Assembly (NCBI GenBank): GCA_913045625.1
Contig: CAJWPE010000003.1
Span: forward strand, 1-59,691
Length of the DNA stretch: 59,691 bases
Origin: an uncultured Chloroflexota bacterium
GTDB lineage: Bacteria; Chloroflexota; Dehalococcoidia; Lucifugimonadales; UBA826
Direction: 5' to 3'
The translations under genes were made by a program, and so were the position numbers. The notes under the pieces are model-generated. The model was not told where the DNA came from, made no database searches, and worked only from the letters and a program-made list of their open reading frames with translations. Below, piece by piece: positions 34,585-42,221 of the stretch (position 1 is its first letter; each line of letters starts with the position of its first letter).

Positions 34585-35229
34585 TCATTTAGTCCATTCA
34601 AGAGCTTGAGAGACATTTGGGAATTGTTGTGTAAAAATTGATTTGATTTCTTGAGCTACATCCATATGCTCTTTTTGAGTGCCATGAGCCGACCTTAGGT
34701 CAATATAATGAATCCAAGAACGTACATTTCCAGTCATGTAAATTCGAGTTGGTGTTGCAAGAGGAAGTACAAATCTGGCGCATTCTTTTGCGATTCCTCC
34801 TTGGATTAGCTCATTATATAGATCCATTGCATTAGCAAAATGTGCTGCTATTTTAGATTGTAGATTTTCTTTTGTTGTTGTTGGAATATCATCAATACTG
34901 TTTTGTCTGTTTTTACTGTCTTGGCTACGAAGATCTGGAACATCAATTTTATTGTCTAATAGATTAGTGTCGGCATATCTTTGACTAAACTCTTGGAATG
35001 TAAATGATCTGTGACGTAATATTTGAGCAGCTAGTCCTCTGGTGGTATTTATTTCTACTGTCATGAATGCTTGTTCAAATACAGACCAGTGACCATGTTT
35101 AATACAATATTTTAGTAATCCAGCAAATTTGTCATTATTTTGATTGTTAGGGTTACTCACTCTAGCTACATATGCCATGTGTTGCTCAGCCTCAGCAGTC
35201 ACACTGATCAATTTGACTTTAGGTCCCAT
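34585..35229 (-). CDS. thyX: Flavin-dependent thymidylate synthase
   Basis: 214 residues. The ThyX motif RHRx7S is intact (Arg72-His-Arg74 ... Ser82-Gln-Arg84), together with the C-terminal Arg-Ser-Ala-His-Gly-Thr-Gln-Lys-Glu. It makes dTMP from dUMP using FAD, NADPH and methylene-tetrahydrofolate, without needing dihydrofolate reductase recycling as ThyA does. GGAG lies eight bases upstream of the ATG. Monocistronic by spacing. Confidence 0.96.
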   Translation of the reverse strand: MGPKVKLISVTAEAEQHMAYVARVSNPNNQNNDKFAGLLKYCIKHGHWSVFEQAFMTVEINTTRGLAAQILRHRSFTFQEFSQRYADTNLLDNKIDVPDLRSQDSKNRQNSIDDIPTTTKENLQSKIAAHFANAMDLYNELIQGGIAKECARFVLPLATPTRIYMTGNVRSWIHYIDLRSAHGTQKEHMDVAQEIKSIFTQQFPNVSQALEWTK

Positions 35230-35286
35230 TTCATATCTCCAATAAACTGTACTACTAAGTTTATAACATTTGTTTTGTAAGAATTG

Positions 35287-36990
35287 CTACATTGGCTCAG
35301 GAGTGTGACTTTTCCATTTAGTGACAGCAGCTTCAGCTCTTGGGCTTATAGAATTAGATATTTGAATGTTTAGTAACGATGGTAGATTTTGACTAATTGC
35401 TCTATTCAAAGCATTTTTCAGATCTCCGGGGTCAGTGATATGCTCAGAATATCCACCCAATCCTGAAACCACTTTGTCATATCTAGAAGGTAATAATTTA
35501 GTAGCTACAGTTTTACCGAAAACTTTTTCCTGAATATGCTTGTCAATTCCCCATGTAGAATCATTCCCCATGATTCCTATAAAAGGTAGATTATGTCTTA
35601 CAGCAGTGTCGTATTCAAATCCATTAAATCCGAATGCTCCATCTCCAGTAAACATAAAAACACGCTTATTAGGATGAGCAATTTTAGCTGCTAGTGCTGT
35701 GGGTATAGCTTGCCCTAGCATTCCTGATGTAGGTAAATACCACCAAGATTTTGGTGAATTTGCTTGATGAAATGCTCTTCCAAAATGGCAAAAATCTCCT
35801 CCATCAAAAACTAAAATATCATCATCAGTTAATATTTTACCTACAGTTTTGTGAACGAAAGATGCGTGCATTGGATTTTGATTTTGGGCATTAATTTCAA
35901 GTTGTTCTTTTTGTGTTTTTTGAGCCTCTTTTAATTCGTCTATCCATTCTAAATTATTCCATTTTTGTTTTTTGGCTTCTGATAGGATTTGGGGAATGAT
36001 GCTATTAATGTCTCCAGTAATTCCAACGTCTACTTTGCGATTTCGGCCGATGACTGATCCGTCAGGATCTATTTGAATTACTTTTGCAGAACTTGGGACT
36101 ACAGGACTCATTGCATAGCCTATGATTAAATCCTGTTTTCTTCCTATTAATATCAGTAAATCTGTTTCCCTGATTTTTTTTGCTGCAAGATTTAATCCAT
36201 TATCAAAAAATCCACAACTAAATTCATGTGAATCTGGAATCATTCCTCTTGCATCCCCTTCAGTCATTACAGGAAACTTGATCGTTTTGATTAACTCATT
36301 AATGGATTCTGTGGAGTCTGAATATGCGGCGGCACTACCTAAAATAATGAGTGGTTTTTTTGCATTTTTCATTAAGTCAATCATGCTTGATAATTGAGAA
36401 TTTGTAGCAGGAATTGAATTTTGAATGGAAAATGTTTCTGTTAAAAATTCATAATTTTCGTAATCATCTACTTCCATTTGTTGGACATCTACAGGAATTG
36501 TTATATGAACTGGTCCTCTTCTTCCAGAGTATGCAACTCGAATCGCGTGACCTATCATGTCAGGAATTCTTCTTGGGTCTGTTATCATCCAGCTTCCTTT
36601 AGTAATTGGTTTAGCCATCCCCACTTGATCTATTTCTTGCATGGCTCCTCTTCCAAGTTCAGCTAATTCTGCAGATCCACTAATCGATAATAGTGGTGAT
36701 TCAGAGTGGATAGCATTAGCTAGTCCTGGAATAGCATTTGATAATCCAGGAGTAGTGTAGATTGAAACTCCTAACTTACCAGTGATTCTTCCCCATGCAT
36801 CAGCCATGTGCACCGCAGCTTGTTCGTGTCGAGTATCCCAAATTTTAAAATTTTCAGTTCCTATTACGTCCAATGCGGGTAAGACGTGGTCTCCTGCAAG
36901 TGTAAAAATATTCTCCACGCCTGCTTTTTCAAGTGATTTTGCTATTAAATGACTACCTGTAATTTTATTGTTTTGCATATTAGTTCCCAT
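35287..36990 (-). CDS. Thiamine-pyrophosphate-dependent enzyme (acetolactate synthase-like)
   Basis: 567 residues (563 if the ATG at 36978 is used). Three domains: N-terminal Pyr domain with the catalytic Glu in His-Glu-Gln-Ala-Ala, central FAD/nucleotide-like domain, and C-terminal PP domain with the cofactor motif Gly-Asp-Gly-Ala-Phe-Gly-Phe ... Gly-Asn-Asp. The family includes acetolactate synthase, oxalyl-CoA decarboxylase and benzoylformate decarboxylase. No small regulatory IlvH subunit is adjacent, so a catabolic 2-keto acid decarboxylase or ligase is as likely as IlvB. Divergent from the rpsF operon. Confidence 0.85.
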   Translation of the reverse strand: MGTNMQNNKITGSHLIAKSLEKAGVENIFTLAGDHVLPALDVIGTENFKIWDTRHEQAAVHMADAWGRITGKLGVSIYTTPGLSNAIPGLANAIHSESPLLSISGSAELAELGRGAMQEIDQVGMAKPITKGSWMITDPRRIPDMIGHAIRVAYSGRRGPVHITIPVDVQQMEVDDYENYEFLTETFSIQNSIPATNSQLSSMIDLMKNAKKPLIILGSAAAYSDSTESINELIKTIKFPVMTEGDARGMIPDSHEFSCGFFDNGLNLAAKKIRETDLLILIGRKQDLIIGYAMSPVVPSSAKVIQIDPDGSVIGRNRKVDVGITGDINSIIPQILSEAKKQKWNNLEWIDELKEAQKTQKEQLEINAQNQNPMHASFVHKTVGKILTDDDILVFDGGDFCHFGRAFHQANSPKSWWYLPTSGMLGQAIPTALAAKIAHPNKRVFMFTGDGAFGFNGFEYDTAVRHNLPFIGIMGNDSTWGIDKHIQEKVFGKTVATKLLPSRYDKVVSGLGGYSEHITDPGDLKNALNRAISQNLPSLLNIQISNSISPRAEAAVTKWKSHTPEPM

Positions 36991-37015
36991 AATTTCTGAT
37001 ATTGAAGAGTAAATC

Positions 37016-37044
37016 TTGGTGCTTATTCTACCTCATGCTATACT
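37016..37044 (+). promoter_or_regulatory. Promoter of rpsF-ssb-rpsR
   Basis: TTGGTG (37016-37021) and TATACT (37039-37044) are 17 bases apart, and TG three bases before the -10 makes it an extended type. It lies inside the longest possible rpsF frame, showing that translation begins downstream. Confidence 0.65.
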
Positions 37045-37093
37045 TAGGAACGCTGAAAATCCTGCATTAAGGAAAAGAAGGAAAGGTTTAAAT

Positions 37094-37384
37094 TTGGATC
37101 AAATACGAAAATATGAGTTGGTAATGGCAATTACTCCTATGTCTAATGAACAGGAGATTAATTCTATAGTTGAAAAAGTAGAATCATATATCAATGATAA
37201 TGGTGGTGATTTAACTGAAAAAGACAATTGGGGTATTAAAAGATTATCTTACCCAATTCAAAAGTCTAATGAAGGTAACTATGTAAGAGCCGCATTTTCT
37301 TTACAAGCATCTGCAGTTAAAGAATTAGAAAGAATGTTAAATCTTACTGAAGAAGTTTTGTTGCACATGGTTTCAAAGGTGTAA
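37094..37384 (+). CDS. rpsF: 30S ribosomal protein S6
   Basis: 96 residues from TTG 37094, the normal S6 length; AAGGAAAGG (37078-37086) precedes it. The frame extends to 37016 but that part covers the promoter. Seen: Ile-Arg-Lys-Tyr-Glu-Leu-Val-Met near the start, Glu-Lys-Asp-Asn-Trp-Gly-Ile-Lys-Arg-Leu-Ser-Tyr-Pro-Ile in the middle and a C-terminal helix with Leu-Glu-Arg-Met-Leu. S6 binds S18 and 16S rRNA in the small subunit platform. The gene order S6-SSB-S18 is the conserved bacterial one. Confidence 0.94.
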   Translation: MDQIRKYELVMAITPMSNEQEINSIVEKVESYINDNGGDLTEKDNWGIKRLSYPIQKSNEGNYVRAAFSLQASAVKELERMLNLTEEVLLHMVSKV

Positions 37385-37393
37385 ATATATAAA

Positions 37394-37813
37394 ATGACTA
37401 TGAACAAAATTATTATCATAGGTAATTTAGGCTCAGATCCTGAAATGAGATACACCCCCAAAGGTGCTCCTGTTACGTCATTCAGCTTAGCAACAAACCG
37501 GCGTTATACAACATCTGATGGAGAAAATAGAGAAGAGACTGAATGGTTTCGAATAAGTGCATGGAATAGATTGGCTGAAACTTGTAATAATTATTTACAG
37601 AAAGGTAGTAAAGTGTACGTTGAAGGTCGTCTTTCTAGTCGAACATACGTGGGAAATGACGGGCAGACTAGGGTTTCTTTGGAAGTTAATGCAGCGAACT
37701 TAACGTTTTTGGATAGTCGTGGTAATACTTCTAATTTAGAAAATAGTGAAAATTTTCCTCAATTTTCTTCAGAAACACCTGATGAACCTGCAAATGATGA
37801 TTTGCCTTGGTAA
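37394..37813 (+). CDS. ssb: Single-stranded DNA-binding protein
   Basis: 139 residues: OB-fold with Ile-Ile-Gly-Asn-Leu-Gly-Ser-Asp-Pro-Glu, Trp-Phe-Arg-Ile-Ser-Ala-Trp and Lys-Gly-Ser-Lys-Val-Tyr-Val-Glu-Gly-Arg, then a short disordered linker and the acidic tail ending Asp-Asp-Asp-Leu-Pro-Trp, where SSB partners normally see a terminal Pro-Phe; Trp replaces the final Phe. Binds single-stranded DNA as a tetramer in replication and repair. Start ATG 37394 (another two codons in); an AAAGGTG lies 11 bases upstream. Confidence 0.95.
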   Translation: MTMNKIIIIGNLGSDPEMRYTPKGAPVTSFSLATNRRYTTSDGENREETEWFRISAWNRLAETCNNYLQKGSKVYVEGRLSSRTYVGNDGQTRVSLEVNAANLTFLDSRGNTSNLENSENFPQFSSETPDEPANDDLPW

Positions 37814-37844
37814 AATAAACATTAATTATTAATTTGGAGATAAT

Positions 37845-38129
37845 ATGACATCACAGGCACCTAAAAAAACAGGTCAAAAACGATTTTATAGTAGAAGAAA
37901 AGTTTGTCAGCCATGTGCTGATAAAAAACAAGACCTGGATTACAAGGATGTAGATTATCTAAAGAAATTTTTGTCAGATAGATATATGATCGAAGCTCGT
38001 AGGAAAAGTGGTATGTGTGCAAAGTGTCAAAGAACTTTTGCTAGAGCCGTAAAAAGGGCAAGGCAAATTGGATTGATACCATACACTCCAGCCCATAGGG
38101 GAGTTAATCCCATCAATTTTAGACGTTAA
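37845..38129 (+). CDS. rpsR: 30S ribosomal protein S18
   Basis: 94 residues, ATG with GGAG upstream. Core S18 motifs: Asp-Tyr-Lys-Asp-Val-Asp-Tyr-Leu and Ala-Val-Lys-Arg-Ala-Arg-Gln-Ile-Gly-Leu-Ile-Pro-Tyr. Two Cys pairs, Val-Cys-Gln-Pro-Cys near residue 20 and Met-Cys-Ala-Lys-Cys near 65, could bind zinc, as in cysteine-bearing versions of several ribosomal proteins. Final Arg-Arg tail. Partner of S6. Confidence 0.95.
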   Translation: MTSQAPKKTGQKRFYSRRKVCQPCADKKQDLDYKDVDYLKKFLSDRYMIEARRKSGMCAKCQRTFARAVKRARQIGLIPYTPAHRGVNPINFRR

Positions 38130-38155
38130 TTTCAAGTTAACAATTAGGTGGATAA

Positions 38156-39286
38156 TTGGCTAAATTAACATCTGTGAACCCTAAAAACTTATCTAACGAT
38201 AGTCGTCATGCTACTATTCAAGACCCTAATTTAAAAAAGAAAAATAGACTTGTATTTTTATCTTTGGGTATTTCTTGTTCAATAATTTTGATAATGATCT
38301 TTATCGGATTTTTACTAGTTTTTGTACTGCCCCCACGACATTTAGTTGTTAGCATTAATGATGTTAAATATACAAGAGGTGATTTGGTAGAGACAGTAAG
38401 AGTAAATAAAACTACTGAAATATTTTTAGGCCCTGATGTTGATAAAGGATCGACTATTTTTGATACGTTACAAAAAATAGTCGAAAATGAAATAATCTCT
38501 CAATCTGCTCCTTCGTACGGTGTGAGTGTAACCAATACTGAAATTGATAACATCATCGAATATGTTATGCAGTCGACTGATGATCAAAATTCGGGTAAAA
38601 CTAATCAGCAAATTCAACTAGAAACTCGAGAAAGATATTTGAGATATTTAAATCAAGTTCAAGTAGATGAAGATTCCCATAAAGAACAATTGCGAAAAGC
38701 TTTATTAAGAGAAAAAATGAAACAATGGTCTGGTGAGACTGTTCCTTATGTTACTGAACAAGTTCATTTGTTTAGAATGTTGATTCCGCTTTCTGGAGAG
38801 TATGAAATTATGCAAACTAACTATAATGATGCTGTAAAAAATGCCCTAACTTCAGAAGACTATGAAGAAGCATTTAAAATTTTGGCCAGAGAATTCTCTG
38901 TAGATGATCCTGTTATGATCAGGCAAGGTGGTGATATGGGGTGGATTCCTAAAGGAGTCATAGAATATGAAAGAGACTTTTTTGATTTGGAAATAGGTAA
39001 ATTGAGCGATCCAATTAAAAATAAAGATAATCCATCCACAATGATATTTTTTATGATTTCTGACCAAGAAACTGCTGCTGAATTAGATGACTCTATGAGA
39101 GAAAAACTAAAAACTAATGCTTTACAAAAATGGGTAAATACAGAAAGAAGTAGGCATGATATTTTTGCTGAATTTAATTCAGATGTCTATGCGTGGGTCG
39201 GTGAGCAACTAAGATTAAATGATAGGTCACCTACTCCCACACCTAACCCGGATCCTTTACAACAATTTATTTCAGGTGGAAATTAA
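38156..39286 (+). CDS. Membrane-anchored parvulin-type (PpiC/SurA-like) foldase
   Basis: 376 residues from TTG 38156 with AGGTGG six bases upstream. Seen: a basic N-terminus, one hydrophobic anchor at about 36-58, a SurA-N-like helical region with many charged residues, then a PpiC-type domain (about 195-300) with Gly-Gly-Asp-Met-Gly-Trp-Ile-Pro and a final Pro-rich tail (Pro-Thr-Pro-Thr-Pro). It should isomerise prolines or chaperone secreted proteins outside the membrane. hom begins one base after its stop, and rpsR ends 26 bases before it. Confidence 0.82.
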   Translation: MAKLTSVNPKNLSNDSRHATIQDPNLKKKNRLVFLSLGISCSIILIMIFIGFLLVFVLPPRHLVVSINDVKYTRGDLVETVRVNKTTEIFLGPDVDKGSTIFDTLQKIVENEIISQSAPSYGVSVTNTEIDNIIEYVMQSTDDQNSGKTNQQIQLETRERYLRYLNQVQVDEDSHKEQLRKALLREKMKQWSGETVPYVTEQVHLFRMLIPLSGEYEIMQTNYNDAVKNALTSEDYEEAFKILAREFSVDDPVMIRQGGDMGWIPKGVIEYERDFFDLEIGKLSDPIKNKDNPSTMIFFMISDQETAAELDDSMREKLKTNALQKWVNTERSRHDIFAEFNSDVYAWVGEQLRLNDRSPTPTPNPDPLQQFISGGN

Positions 39287-39287
39287 A

Positions 39288-40574
39288 ATGGCAGAAGATA
39301 TTGGTGTTTCTTTATTGGGTTTGGGAGTAGTTGGATCTGGAATTGCAGAACAATTAATTGCAAAAGAACATACATATCAACAACAAGTAGGATCAAAACT
39401 TGTGTTAAATCATGTTCTAGTTAAGGATAAGGATAAGAATAGAGAAATTGAAATTCCTCAACAATTGTTTGTGGATTCTTTTGATGAAATCATAAATGAT
39501 GATAAAACTTCTATCGTAATTGAAGTGATTGGTGGAGAAGAGCCGGCAAAATCATTTATCGTTGCAGCTTTAAATAACAAAAAACATGTTGTTACTGCTA
39601 ATAAAGAATTAATTGCAAAGCACGGTCCTGAATTGATTTCTCTTGCTAAGAAAAATAATGTTAGGCTATTGTTTGAAGCTAGTGTAGCTGGGGGAACACC
39701 GATAATTGCTCCAGTACTTAGAGATTTTTCAGCTAATAATATTACTTCTATAAAAGCAATTCTTAATGGTACTACCAATTATATTTTGTCACGTATGTCC
39801 ACAGAGAATGCTGATTATTTTGAAGTATTAAAAGATGCACAAAAATTAGGATATGCAGAATCTGATCCCACTAATGATGTTGAAGGTATTGATGCCGCAT
39901 ATAAATTGGCGATTTTGTCTTCTTTAAGCTATAAATCATTTGTAAAAGATTCAGATGTCTATTGTGAAGGTATTACGAGTATTTCCGCTAAAGATTTTCA
40001 AATTGCCAAAGAATTGGGCTATGAAATTAAACTTATAGCTTTCTCGGAATTGAAAGATAATCAAATTTCAGCAAGAGTCCATCCTACTTTAATTTCAAAG
40101 AATGAAATGCTTGCTAATGTACATGGAGTTCTTAATTCAGTTCAAATAGAAACTGATTTGATAGGAAATGTTCTTTTTCATGGTGCAGGTGCAGGTTCTT
40201 TCCCTACTGCTAGTGCTGTTTTGGCTGATGTCATTGATATTTCTAGAAATATCTCATCAGGATTTGTTTATTTAGATCACATGAATATAGATCTAAACTC
40301 ATCAATTGGAGATATTTCAAATTTGAGTACGAAATATTATATTCGAGTTTCTGCTAATGACGAACCAGGTGTTTTGTCTAGAATTTCGACTATTCTTGCT
40401 GATCATCAAATTAGTATCGCTTCGTTTATTCAAAAGAGTTCACATGAAGGAATAGCTGAATTAGTGATCATGACTCATGAGGCACTTGAGAGATCCGTTC
40501 AAGAAGCCTTAAATCAGATTAAAAATTTAAGTGCAGTAAAAGCTATAGAAAATTCTATTAGAGTAATGAATTGA
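39288..40574 (+). CDS. hom: Homoserine dehydrogenase
   Basis: 428 residues from ATG 39288, preceded by AGGTGGAA at good spacing; the frame reaches 39219 but that part overlaps the foldase. Seen: Gly-Leu-Gly-Val-Val-Gly-Ser-Gly for NAD(P), Thr-Ala-Asn-Lys-Glu-Leu, Ala-Ser-Val-Ala-Gly-Gly-Thr-Pro-Ile, Leu-Asn-Gly-Thr-Thr-Asn-Tyr, and a C-terminal ACT domain with Asn-Asp-Glu-Pro-Gly-Val-Leu. Reduces aspartate semialdehyde to homoserine. Ends with TGA at 40572-40574, overlapped by the proposed start of the ArsC-like gene. Confidence 0.96.
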   Translation: MAEDIGVSLLGLGVVGSGIAEQLIAKEHTYQQQVGSKLVLNHVLVKDKDKNREIEIPQQLFVDSFDEIINDDKTSIVIEVIGGEEPAKSFIVAALNNKKHVVTANKELIAKHGPELISLAKKNNVRLLFEASVAGGTPIIAPVLRDFSANNITSIKAILNGTTNYILSRMSTENADYFEVLKDAQKLGYAESDPTNDVEGIDAAYKLAILSSLSYKSFVKDSDVYCEGITSISAKDFQIAKELGYEIKLIAFSELKDNQISARVHPTLISKNEMLANVHGVLNSVQIETDLIGNVLFHGAGAGSFPTASAVLADVIDISRNISSGFVYLDHMNIDLNSSIGDISNLSTKYYIRVSANDEPGVLSRISTILADHQISIASFIQKSSHEGIAELVIMTHEALERSVQEALNQIKNLSAVKAIENSIRVMN

Positions 40575-40927
40575 TAAATATAGAATTTTTTTATTGGAAT
40601 AAATGAAGCTCATGTAAAAAAGTGAAAGAGTCTCTTTTACATAAAGACTTTCACTTTTCATTAGAGAGAGACTTTTTTATCAATCGTTTTGCTAGAAAAG
40701 AATTACTCGATTTGTTTGACAATCATGACGTATTTGATTTTTTATCTATAAAAAGTCCTTCATTTAAAAAACTCCAAATTGATTTAGAAAAGCTTTCTAT
40801 AGAAGATGTTATTGATTTGATGGTTGATGAACCTAGATTGATTAGAAGACCATTAGTGAAAATTGGAAATCAAATATTTATTGGAGACATTAAATTAAGT
40901 TTTATGGATGAGTTGGATTTGGCATAA
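40571..40927 (+). CDS. ArsC/Spx-like thioredoxin-fold protein with in-frame TGA (candidate selenoprotein)
   Basis: A GTG at 40622 gives only a 101-residue product that begins after the first strand of the fold. Reading back in frame across TGA 40604-40606 restores a standard ArsC-family N-terminus: TTG 40571, Ile-Asn-Ile-Glu-Phe-Phe-Tyr-Trp-Asn-Lys, then TGA-Ser-Ser-Cys-Lys-Lys, so TGA falls exactly on the first Cys of the CxxC redox motif. The whole product is 118 residues, the usual size. The rest is intact: Glu-Arg-Asp-Phe-Phe, Lys-Ser-Pro-Ser-Phe-Lys-Lys-Leu and Pro-Arg-Leu-Ile-Arg-Arg-Pro-Leu. TGA is a stop elsewhere here, including in hom. Selenocysteine is the attractive reading; a nonsense mutation of TGT or TGC is the alternative. 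Followed by a terminator. Confidence 0.7.
40612..40654 (+). promoter_or_regulatory. Overlapping hairpins downstream of the in-frame TGA (possible SECIS)
   Basis: Two mutually exclusive stems: ATGTAAAA (40612-40619) with TTTTACAT (40635-40642), beginning five bases after the TGA; and GTGAAAG (40622-40628) with CTTTCAC (40648-40654), extended by TCTTT/AAAGA (40633-40637 with 40643-40647), a 4-base bulge and a 5-base loop. Bacterial SECIS elements lie at this distance. The fit to a G in the apical loop and a bulged U is not clear by eye. Confidence 0.35.
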
Positions 40928-40932
40928 AAAAA

Positions 40933-40959
40933 GGGCACCTATAACAGGTGCCCTTTTTT
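40933..40959. terminator. Bidirectional intrinsic terminator
   Basis: GGGCACCT (40933-40940) and AGGTGCCC (40946-40953) form a perfect 8-pair GC-rich stem, followed by six T on the plus strand and preceded by a run of A, so it can end both the ArsC-like gene and the minus-strand surface-protein gene. Confidence 0.9.
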
Positions 40960-40977
40960 AATATATTTAGGTAGATT

Positions 40978-42069
40978 TTAATTTTTCTTGAAAATCAGTA
41001 TTCCACCACTAGTAACTACTAGCAATGCACCTAATACTAGAGACAATTGCATAGTGATTGTTAAAAATTTATCTCCTACACTAGGAAGGCCTAGACCTAA
41101 CACAGATGCGTTAACTTGTTGACCATTAAGTTCGTATGATGCTTCTGATTCAGGTAACTCGCCCTCTATTACAGATAAAGCACCTAATTCTTGAGCTGCT
41201 ACTATTGCTTTGTGAATTCCACCAGCACCTGGTATTTCAACTCTGTCACCGGTCGAATTATATTCAAATTTGTCCTCAAGGCCGTTAAGGATTGCGTGTG
41301 AGTCAGCAACAGATCCACCAGATGCACTTCCGACATATGTCTGAGCTACTGCAAGTGAAGAGGTTCCAGACACGCTTGAGTTATTGGCTTCAATGGAAGC
41401 AATCCAAGTATTGATGTTATTTACGATGGCGTCTATTGCAGACACATCTAAACTTTCATCTGTACTTTTGACCTCAGCACTGGCAGATGAAATATTTGCA
41501 ACTGCTGTTTTTAAGTCACTGATGTCTGAATTAGAACTATTAACACTTGTTTGAATAGATTCTAATGTTGTTGAAGAGCTTGCTGTTTCTAGGTTTGTTT
41601 TAAGGGAATTTGCACTCGCCTTAGCATCATGGATATTAGAAACTAAAGCAGAAATAGATGCAGTATTTTCAGCATTATTACTAGCACTGTATGTGTTTGA
41701 TTCATTTTTTAACTGAAATCTACTATATGTTGACAGTAAATCAGTACCTTCGTGAGCAGCGCTTGAAGAGTCAAATGTAAAATCTATTGACCCTGTACTC
41801 TGAACTACTCCTTGTAGAGTTTCTACATTAACATCTACAACAGAAAGCTCAATAGACTGTTGTCCATCTGAAGAAATTAAAGATGCTGCGTAGCTTCCAG
41901 GAGCTATTCCTGAAACTGAAATGATTGCTGAGTCATTTGCTCCAGCATCATCCGCAAATGTCACTGTACCGTATATAACAGGATCATTAGCCTCGGCAAT
42001 TGATCCAAATGGTATTGCAAATGTAAATATAGTAAGAGCAAATATGGCTATAGTCTTGATTCTGAACAT
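40978..42069 (-). CDS. Secreted, C-terminally anchored Ser/Ala-rich surface protein
   Basis: 363 residues. Seen: a signal peptide (basic start, hydrophobic 7-20, Ala-Glu-Ala cleavage site near 27), an N-terminal beta-type domain, a long low-complexity Ser/Ala/Asn-rich helical middle (about 120-260), and a C-terminus Gly-Leu-Pro-Ser-Val-Gly-Asp followed by a hydrophobic segment and Lys-Lys-Asn. This tail looks like a sortase-type sorting signal (LPxxG, helix, basic end; 36 residues) but could be a simple membrane anchor. A very strong AAGGAGG stands 12 bases upstream. Function unknown; a structural or envelope protein is likely. Confidence 0.7.
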   Translation of the reverse strand: MFRIKTIAIFALTIFTFAIPFGSIAEANDPVIYGTVTFADDAGANDSAIISVSGIAPGSYAASLISSDGQQSIELSVVDVNVETLQGVVQSTGSIDFTFDSSSAAHEGTDLLSTYSRFQLKNESNTYSASNNAENTASISALVSNIHDAKASANSLKTNLETASSSTTLESIQTSVNSSNSDISDLKTAVANISSASAEVKSTDESLDVSAIDAIVNNINTWIASIEANNSSVSGTSSLAVAQTYVGSASGGSVADSHAILNGLEDKFEYNSTGDRVEIPGAGGIHKAIVAAQELGALSVIEGELPESEASYELNGQQVNASVLGLGLPSVGDKFLTITMQLSLVLGALLVVTSGGILIFKKN

Positions 42070-42140
42070 AGCGACGTGTTGCCTCCTTGACCGCTAATTT
42101 TTATGCACGTGCTGTTAGAGCTACATGCGGTTATACCCTA
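42070..42140 (-). promoter_or_regulatory. Structured mRNA leader of the surface-protein gene
   Basis: The leader is more GC-rich than its surroundings. On the minus strand ACCGC and GCGGT can close a stem-loop enclosing GCATG/CGTGC, and TATAAC about 70 bases upstream of the ATG can serve as -10. AAGGAGG follows the stem. A stabilising leader for an abundant mRNA is plausible. Confidence 0.35.
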
Positions 42141-42203
42141 TCACAAACATTAACTTGATTGTATATCGTTTATGCCAAGATTATGAACAATTTTATATCA
42201 TTT

Positions 42204-42212
42204 TGTTAAAAT
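42204..42212 (+). promoter_or_regulatory. Extended -10 of rsmG, near-leaderless
   Basis: TGTTAAAAT, an extended -10, ends 9 bases before the ATG at 42222, so the mRNA leader would be only two or three bases. No -35 or ribosome site is apparent. Confidence 0.45.
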
Positions 42213-42221
42213 CCTTTCTTG

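Noticed and set aside
40604-40606. Alternative genetic code with TGA as tryptophan
   Set aside because: TGA ends several intact genes here, including hom directly upstream, so TGA is a normal stop.
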